Shown: in pieces, positions 61,690 through 64,000 of the stretch
Position numbering within the stretch: the first letter of the stretch is position 1
How the letters are laid out: each line of letters opens with the position of its first letter
From: Crotalaria pallida
Taxonomy: Eukaryota > Streptophyta > Magnoliopsida > Fabales > Fabaceae
Direction of reading: 5' to 3'
Length of the DNA stretch: 64,000 bases
Assembly (NCBI GenBank): GCA_037953625.1
Contig: CM075656.1
Location: 62,205,001-62,269,000, forward strand
Notes under the pieces: generated by a model
The model's database searches: none
What the model saw: only the letters and a program-made list of their open reading frames with translations
What the model was told of the DNA's origin: nothing
Program-made: the position numbers and the translations under genes

Positions 61690-64000
61690 CATGAGTCCTT
61701 GGAGGTTCTAACAAGTGTAGAATGGTTATGAGAGTATTCTAAAGGCTTAGAATGGTCTAGGAATGTGTATTAGAACTTATAAGAACCATTAGAATGATCC
61801 TAAACATTGCTTGGTACCCCAAGGGACGTAGAGGGTGTAACATGAGTCCTTGGAGGTTCTAACAAGTGTAGAATGGTTATGAGAGTATTCTAAAGACTTA
61901 GAATGGTCTAGGAATGTGTATTTTGACATATAAGAACCATTTGAACAATCCAAAACATTGCTTGGTACCCCAAGGGACGTAGAGGGTGTAGCATGAGTCC
62001 TTGGAGGTTCTAATAAGTGTAGAATGGTTATGAGAGTATTCTAAAGGCTTAGAATGGTCTAGGAATATGATTAGGACTTAGAAGAACCATTAGAATGATC
62101 CTAAACATTGCTTGGTACCCCAAGGGACGGAGAGGGTGTAACATGAGTCCTTGGAGGTTCTAACAAGTGTAGAATGGTTATGAGAGTATTCTAAAGACTT
62201 AGAATGGTCTAGGAATGTGTATTTTGACATATAAGAACCATTTGAACAATCCAAAACATTGCTTGGTACCCCAAGGGACGTAGAGGGTGTAGCATGAGTC
62301 TTTGGAGGTTCTAACAAGTGTAGAATGGTTATGAGAGTATTCTAAAGGCTTAGAATGGTCTAGGAATGTGTATACGGACTTATAAGAACCATTAGAATGA
62401 TCCTAATCATTGCTTGGTACCCCAAGGGACGTAGAGGGTGTAACATGAGTCCTTGGAGGTTCTAACAAGCGTAGAATGGTTATGAGAGTATTCTAAAGGC
62501 TTAGAATGGTCTAGGAATGTGTATTAGGACTTATAAGAACCATTAGAATGATACTAAACATTGCTTGGCACCCGAAGGGACTTAGAGGGTGTAGCATGAG
62601 TCCTTGGAGGTTCTAACAAGTATAGAATGATTAAGAGAGTAATCTAAAGGCTTAGAATGGTCTAGGAATGTGTAATAAGACATATACGAACATTTAGAAT
62701 GACCCTAAACATTGCTTGGTACCGTAATGGACGTAAAGAGTGTAGGATGAGTCCTTGGAGGTTCTAACAAGTGTAGAATGGTTAAGAGAGTATTCTAAAG
62801 GCTTAGAATGGTCTAGGAATGTGTATTAGGACTTATAAGAACCATTAGAATGATCCTAAACATTGCTTGGTACCCCAAGGGACGTAGAGGGTGTAGCATG
62901 AGTCCTTGGAGGTTCTAACAAGTGTAGAATGGTTATGAGAGTATTCTAAAGGCTTAGAATGGTCTAGGAATGTGTATTAGGATTTATAAGAACCATTAGA
63001 ATGATCCTAAACATTGCTTGGTACCCCATGGGACGGAGAGGGTGTAGCATGAGTCCTTGGAGGTTCTAACAAGTGTAGAATGGTTATGAGAGTATTCTAA
63101 AGGCTTAGAATGGTCTAGGAATGTGTATTAGAACTTATAAGAACCATTAGAATGATCCTAAACATTGCTTGGTACCCCAAGGGACGTAGAGGGTGTAACA
63201 TGAGTCCTTGGAGGTTCTAACAAGTGTAGAATGGTTATGAGAGTATTCTAAAGACTTAGAATGGTCTAGGAATGTGTATTTTGACATATAAGAACCATTT
63301 GAACAATCCAAAACATTGCTTGGTACCCCAAGGGACGTAGAGGGTGTAGCATGAGTCCTTGGAGGTTCTAATAAGTGTAGAATGGTTATGAGAGTATTCT
63401 AAAGGCTTAGAATGGTCTAGGAATGTGATTAGGACTTAGAAGAACCATTAGAATGATCCTAAACATTGCTTGGTACCCCAAGGGACGGAGAGGGTGTAAC
63501 ATGAGTCCTTGGAGGTTCTAACAAGTGTAGAATGGTTATGAGAGTATTCTAAAGACTTAGAATGGTCTAGGAATGTGTATTTTGACATATAAGAACCATT
63601 TGAACAATCCAAAACATTGCTTGGTACCCCAAGGGACGTAGAGGGTGTAGCATGAGTCTTTGGAGGTTCTAACAAGTGTAGAATGGTTATGAGAGTATTC
63701 TAAAGGCTTAGAATGGTCTAGGAATGTGTATACGGACTTATAAGAACCATTAGAATGATCCTAATCATTGCTTGGTACCCCAAGGGACGTAGAGGGTGTA
63801 ACATGAGTCCTTGGAGGTTCTAACAAGCGTAGAATGGTTATGAGAGTATTCTAAAGGCTTAGAATGGTCTAGGAATGTGTATTAGGACTTATAAGAACCA
63901 TTAGAATGATACTAAACATTGCTTGGCACCCGAAGGGACTTAGAGGGTGTAGCATGAGTCCTTGGAGGTTCTAACAAGTATAGAATGATTAAGAGAGTAA
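61690..64000 (+). repeat. HOR: 9-mer, 1,358-bp unit, continues past window end
   Basis: From about 61,690 variants recur 1,358 bp later to the last base: ttctaataagtg (62,012 and 63,370), tgtatacggac (62,369 and 63,727), acaagcgtag (62,466 and 63,824) and the T6 with aagtatagaatgattaag (about 62,615 and 63,973). The first copy has gaatatgatt near 62,065 where the second has gaatgtgatt. The second copy is cut by the window end, so the copy number here is unknown. Confidence 0.88.

Larger units (their letters stand above)
59257..62190 (+). repeat. HOR: 7-mer, 1,056-bp unit, ~2.8 copies
   Basis: A 1,056-bp period runs from about 59,257 to 62,190. Markers are the T4 start (59,373, 60,429 and 61,485), aaaggtttag (about 59,630 and 60,686), gtgtattagaac (about 59,656, 60,712 and 61,768) and the 1-bp insertion ctaaaagg (60,079 and 61,135). 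Monomers after the first unit have the T6/T5 hybrid in place of a T5, so a T6-T5 dimer collapsed to one hybrid before the last copies were made. Confidence 0.86.
1..64000 (+). repeat. Satellite DNA array, ~151-bp monomer, whole window
   Basis: The whole window consists of direct head-to-tail copies of one monomer. The first three start at 1, 152 and 303, and the phase can be followed to the last complete start near 63,899. The commonest lengths are 151 bp and 150 bp, giving about 424 copies. Nearly every copy has CTTGGTACCCCAAG, a GAGTCCTTGGAGG core, TCTAACAAGTGTAGAATGG and GGTCTAGGAATGTG, so the 3' two thirds are strongly conserved and most class differences lie in the linker and first 45 bp. 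I saw no inverted copies and no foreign insertion. Known (peri)centromeric satellites behave like this. Centromere function and host are inferences, because the monomer matches none that I recognise. Confidence 0.97.

Noticed and set aside
1..64000. CRISPR array with regularly spaced repeats
   Set aside because: The repeats directly abut, and the variable parts are diverged copies of the same monomer and not unique spacers. There is no leader and there are no cas genes.
1..64000. CENP-B box (TTCG....A..CGGG) in the monomer
   Set aside because: I looked for this pattern on both strands of the consensus and main classes and found no match. The only usual CpG, in gggacgnag, is in a different context.
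1..64000. Possible identity with known satellites such as human alpha (171 bp), Arabidopsis 178-bp, rice CentO or maize CentC
   Set aside because: The repeat length and the bases I can compare do not match what I know of these families. No database search was possible, so I assign no name.

Overview
This window is one uninterrupted array of a tandemly repeated satellite DNA. From base 1 to base 64,000 it holds head-to-tail copies of a monomer of about 151 bp (about 424 copies), all in the same orientation. I found no protein gene, RNA gene, transposon, CRISPR array or unique-sequence island on either strand. The first monomer (1-151) is about 39% GC. Landmarks by monomer position are: a TAGAATG box (4-10), a CTTGG-TACC-CCAAG dyad containing a GGTACC site (24-37), the usual single CpG (41-42), CCTTGG (62-67), a second TAGAATG (83-89) and an ATTCTAA-N4-TTAGAAT dyad (101-118).

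The size of the array, its near-nucleosomal repeat length and its layered higher-order repeats (HORs) point to a eukaryotic chromosome, most likely (peri)centromeric or another large heterochromatic block. Many flowering plants have centromeric satellites of 150-180 bp, so a plant is my first guess. I do not recognise the monomer and cannot name a species, and an animal source is not excluded.

At least six recurring monomer classes differ in the linker and the first ~45 bp. They are named here by their start: T1 cattagaatgatcctaaac, often with ggacggag; T2 catttgaacaatcc; T3 cattagaatgatcctaatc; T4 cattagtatgatcc with acaattcttgg; T5 atttagaatgaccc with ccctaatgg; T6 cattagaatgatac with ggcacccgaag. 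Most monomers are 151 bp. Those with the linker gtgattagg are 150 bp.

The classes are arranged in a patchwork of local HORs, found by matching private variants at fixed offsets. From left to right: a 1,961-bp 13-mer (1-3.4 kb); 302-bp dimers (6.3-8.1 kb); a 1,057-bp 7-mer (8.06-10.1 kb); a 1.6-kb block repeated 4,830 bp apart (9.5 and 14.3 kb); a 1,661-bp 11-mer in about three copies (18.9-23.9 kb); a 2,718-bp 18-mer that contains it (22.1-27.4 kb); a 5,427-bp 36-mer duplication (25.8-35.6 kb) with an inner 1,356-bp 9-mer; blocks repeated 4,525/4,374 bp and 6,789 bp apart (39-50 kb); a 1,358-bp 9-mer (50.8-52.7 kb); a 1,811-bp 12-mer (56.2-59.8 kb); a 1,056-bp 7-mer (59.3-62.2 kb); and another 1,358-bp 9-mer (61.7 kb to the end). 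The array runs off both ends of the window.

Class composition changes along the window. T5 is absent before ~28.7 kb and T6 before ~50.9 kb. The ttaagagaatatt and aactatttgaac variants disappear after ~34 kb. The window therefore looks like an actively rearranging satellite landscape that grows by segmental tandem duplication, unequal exchange and occasional small deletion. It does not contain a gene system.
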